The position numbers were made by a program, and so were the translations under genes. The notes below the pieces were generated by a model that was not told where the DNA came from, ran no database searches, and worked only from the letters and a program-made list of their open reading frames with translations. Of a stretch of DNA of 64,000 nucleotides, positions 61,907 through 64,000 are shown in pieces. Origin of the DNA: Zhongshania aliphaticivorans. Lineage in GTDB: Bacteria; Pseudomonadota; Gammaproteobacteria; Pseudomonadales; Spongiibacteraceae. Numbering within the stretch: position 1 is the first letter of the stretch; the number at the start of each line of letters is the position of its first letter. The stretch covers positions 2,413,166 to 2,477,165 of the forward strand of contig NZ_CACSIK010000001.1 in the NCBI RefSeq assembly GCF_902705875.1, given 5' to 3'.

Positions 61907-63727
61907 CTACTCAGATCGCTGAATAAGCAAATCGACTCGACGGTTTTTTAACCGGCCACTTGCGGACGCATTGCTGGCCACCGGCTGAGAAGCACCTACA
62001 CCTGACGCTGTCATGATGCTCGCCGTTATGCCTTCCTTAATTAAAAAGTCTCTGACGGCTATAGCTCGAGCCAATGACAAATTTCGATTCAACTCATCGC
62101 TACCAGTGCTATCTGTGTGCCCTATTATACTAACCGAGGTCAGTGTTACTCCGTAGGACAAGGCCTTTTCAACTAAAGACCGAAGGCTTCCTAGTGCTTG
62201 GGGTTTTAACTCAGCACTGCCCGTATCAAAAAGCGCATCACCAGACAAAGCAATGCTTTCAGTCAACGGTTCTGATGCCGGCTTATCATAATTAACCATG
62301 TCTAATTGAGCATCAATATAAGAAGAGCAATAACGGCTATCCTCAGGAGCAGCAGCCTCCGCAAGCGCATCTTCCAATGTAGGGATCTGATCACTTGACA
62401 ATGACAACGTAGATAACAACAAGCCCATACTCTGCAAAGTACGTAATTTTGCCAGCTGCAGGTCATGCAAGCCGGCCACATACGCACGATCAGCCTGATA
62501 CGCTTCATTTTCAGAGTCCAAGACATCTAGCAAAGAGCGACGCCCAATATCAAACTGCTGACGATAGGCCTCATGCACATTGCGCGACGCAACCTGATGA
62601 GCCGCAAGCGCACTGATACGAGTATCAATATTTAAAATGTCTGTATATGCAATTGTCGCGGTCTGGCGCAAATCAACACATGCCTTATCTCTTAGGCTCA
62701 GCGCTTGATTCATACGCCGATAAGCAGCTCGTTCAGCAGCGCGATCACTACCGCCGTTAAAAAGATTATAATTCATCCTTAGCTCAACTATCCGGTCGCC
62801 CCCATAAGGGTCTGGGTCTGTACGCGCATCGAAGCTATTATTATTTTTATAGACCCCTTGGCGGACCCCTAATTCAATTGTGGGATAGCGATTGGATTTA
62901 GTTGTACCAAGTGAGGCTTCCGCACTGCGAGCACTTTCAAAGGCTGAATAAAGTGCTGGATTATTCGCATAACTCGTATTTAACACTTGATCAAGCGAGT
63001 CTGGGATAGGACCATCAGTAAGCGAAAAAACGGCCATATCCTTTAAAGGTAAACGACCAACCAAGCGCTGAAAACGGGCAGTGACCGATTGCAGATTCGC
63101 CACTTCAGTCATCAGATTAGAACGAGCAAGTGACACCCTGCCCTCAATTTGCTGCTGATCTGCTCTATTCCCAACACCACTTCGAGCACGCTCAGTCACG
63201 TTTTCACGTACGCGTAAATGGCGGTCAAGATTCAACTGTGCAAGCGCAACCAGTTTTCGATATCTAAGCACATCTAAATAAGCTTGAGCCGCTTCCAACC
63301 CCTTAGTCTCTGCCGCATTTAACGCATCATAGTAGAGCGAGCGGCTTGTATGCTTTGCCTGCGCCAGGTTATTACGCACACGAAAGCCATCAAACAACAT
63401 CTGCGTAAGCGAAATCTCAGCATAATTTCGCGAATAACTACCTCGATTATCAAAACTCCTGTTGCCCTCCCCCACCGATACATCCAGATCAACAGTAGGC
63501 AAATACCCACCATAAACGGCACGCACATCCTGCTGAGATGCAAAAAAAGCTTCTAACTGGCTATTGATTTCAGGGTTACTATCTAAGGTGTCGAGAACCG
63601 CAGAACGCAATGTATCTTTTTCAGCAACAGCAAACGTGCTTAACAGCGAAAAAAGTAGGCCTACAACAAGCAGATCAAGACGAGCTAAACAAAGAAATCT
63701 TTGTCGAGAAGGTGATTCAAGGTTCAC
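61907..63727 (-). CDS. TolC-like outer-membrane channel fused to an OmpA peptidoglycan-binding domain
   Basis: 606 aa. After a signal-type N-terminus (about 15-35; LLVVGLLFSLLSTFAVA) come two TolC-type repeats (about 40-445; TVDLDVSVGEGNRSFD, EISLTQMLFDGFRVRNNLAQAK, and later VVELRMNYNLFNGG). A linker follows, then an OmpA C-terminal domain (about 485-606) with DALFDTGSAELKP, IIGHTDSTGSDELNRNLSLARA and the terminal GRLKNRRVDLLI. The channel would receive the adaptor while the OmpA part grips peptidoglycan. It starts with GTG, GGAG eight bases upstream, and a good promoter lies 34 nt further. First gene of the adhesin operon. Confidence 0.92.
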   Translation of the reverse strand: MNLESPSRQRFLCLARLDLLVVGLLFSLLSTFAVAEKDTLRSAVLDTLDSNPEINSQLEAFFASQQDVRAVYGGYLPTVDLDVSVGEGNRSFDNRGSYSRNYAEISLTQMLFDGFRVRNNLAQAKHTSRSLYYDALNAAETKGLEAAQAYLDVLRYRKLVALAQLNLDRHLRVRENVTERARSGVGNRADQQQIEGRVSLARSNLMTEVANLQSVTARFQRLVGRLPLKDMAVFSLTDGPIPDSLDQVLNTSYANNPALYSAFESARSAEASLGTTKSNRYPTIELGVRQGVYKNNNSFDARTDPDPYGGDRIVELRMNYNLFNGGSDRAAERAAYRRMNQALSLRDKACVDLRQTATIAYTDILNIDTRISALAAHQVASRNVHEAYRQQFDIGRRSLLDVLDSENEAYQADRAYVAGLHDLQLAKLRTLQSMGLLLSTLSLSSDQIPTLEDALAEAAAPEDSRYCSSYIDAQLDMVNYDKPASEPLTESIALSGDALFDTGSAELKPQALGSLRSLVEKALSYGVTLTSVSIIGHTDSTGSDELNRNLSLARAIAVRDFLIKEGITASIMTASGVGASQPVASNASASGRLKNRRVDLLIQRSE

Positions 63728-64000
63728 TTACTTTGCTCCATGCAATTTGTCTATTACAACGAGCATATTCAGCAGCACCAACCCTGTCAATTTATTAGTA
63801 TCTCAATCTAGTAAATACACTCTTATATATTAATATATCACCCAAAATTGACAGATTACCGTGGCCACTGGCGTCACATTCGAACTGCCCCTAAACCCGA
63901 ACTACACCCACCCAAAAACACTTATTATCCTTGAGCTGGGGTTACAAAGCTCGTTCTATACTTGTTAATCTTGAGTGAAGGAGCAAAACCCTAAATAGAA
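63728..64000. other. Upstream region of the type I secretion operon, window end
   Basis: 273 bases without a gene. The promoter of the leftward operon (63762-63790) is here. A rightward GAAGGAG near 63977 may be the Shine-Dalgarno of a gene starting beyond the window; this is not certain. AT-rich near 63820-63840. Confidence 0.45.
63762..63790 (-). promoter_or_regulatory. Promoter of the TolC-OmpA/adhesin operon
   Basis: On the minus strand a perfect -35 TTGACA (63785-63790 in complement) and TATGCT (-10, 4 of 6; 63762-63767) are separated by 17 bp, about 34 nt before the GTG start. No operator is recognised. Confidence 0.55.

Noticed and set aside
34658..64000. Whole adhesin operon as a genomic island inserted at tRNA-Arg
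   Set aside because: No integrase, no second copy of the tRNA 3' end and no transposase are visible in the window; the right flank is not available.

Overview
The window looks like chromosomal DNA of an aerobic, probably marine, gammaproteobacterium. The holD-like/rimI pair, leuA, yehS, ylqF and pbpG genes, the piuC-type hydroxylase next to a catecholate receptor, and the CaiB, crotonase, hotdog and Baeyer-Villiger genes all fit the Cellvibrionales/Spongiibacter/Zhongshania neighbourhood. That placement is inference, because there is no rRNA or other phylogenetic marker here.

Layout from left to right. (1) 1-1.4 kb: the periplasmic adaptor of an RND efflux pump. (2) 1.6-7.2 kb: a leftward seven-gene run, tonB-exbB-exbD-PepSY protein-DUF2271-DUF4198-membrane flavoreductase, with a palindromic Fur-like box upstream. 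It reads as a TonB energy module with accessory iron-release and reduction functions. (3) 7.7-10.6 kb: a rightward flavin monooxygenase (Baeyer-Villiger type), GST-like protein and small DMT-type membrane protein. (4) 10.9-17.5 kb: an amidohydrolase-fold protein, two tandem mammalian-type alkaline phosphatases (one soluble, one a lipoprotein with a collagen-like spacer) and two unknown secreted proteins. (5) 17.7-22.4 kb: a hotdog thioesterase, an enoyl-CoA hydratase-like protein, and a Fur-box-preceded catecholate siderophore receptor with its PiuC-type hydroxylase. (6) 22.4-30.0 kb: leftward housekeeping genes (yehS, ylqF, MOSC protein, GyrI-like protein, pbpG, rimI, holD-like, leuA). (7) 30.4-34.7 kb: an aspartoacylase-like zinc protein, a small secreted protein, a CBS-domain protein, a CaiB-type racemase/CoA-transferase and tRNA-Arg(ACG). 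(8) 34.7-35.5 kb: a gene-free stretch with phased repeats and inverted repeats. (9) 35.5-63.7 kb: a leftward type I secretion operon: TolC-OmpA fusion, ABC exporter, HlyD adaptor and a giant adhesin of about 7,548 residues.

The two iron loci plausibly work together. TonB/ExbBD energises the outer-membrane receptor, both units carry Fur-like boxes, and the flavoreductase/PepSY/DUF2271/DUF4198 set may help release or reduce imported iron. The adhesin operon is self-contained for export but lacks lapD/lapG-type release genes inside the window.

The most noteworthy points are: the TolC-OmpA single-chain fusion; the giant adhesin with a retention module but no visible LapG cleavage motif, an internal 3.94-kb duplication and a duplicated C-terminal module; the tandem mammalian-type alkaline phosphatases; and the seven-gene tonB operon. 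No CRISPR array, insertion sequence, prophage or rRNA gene was recognised.
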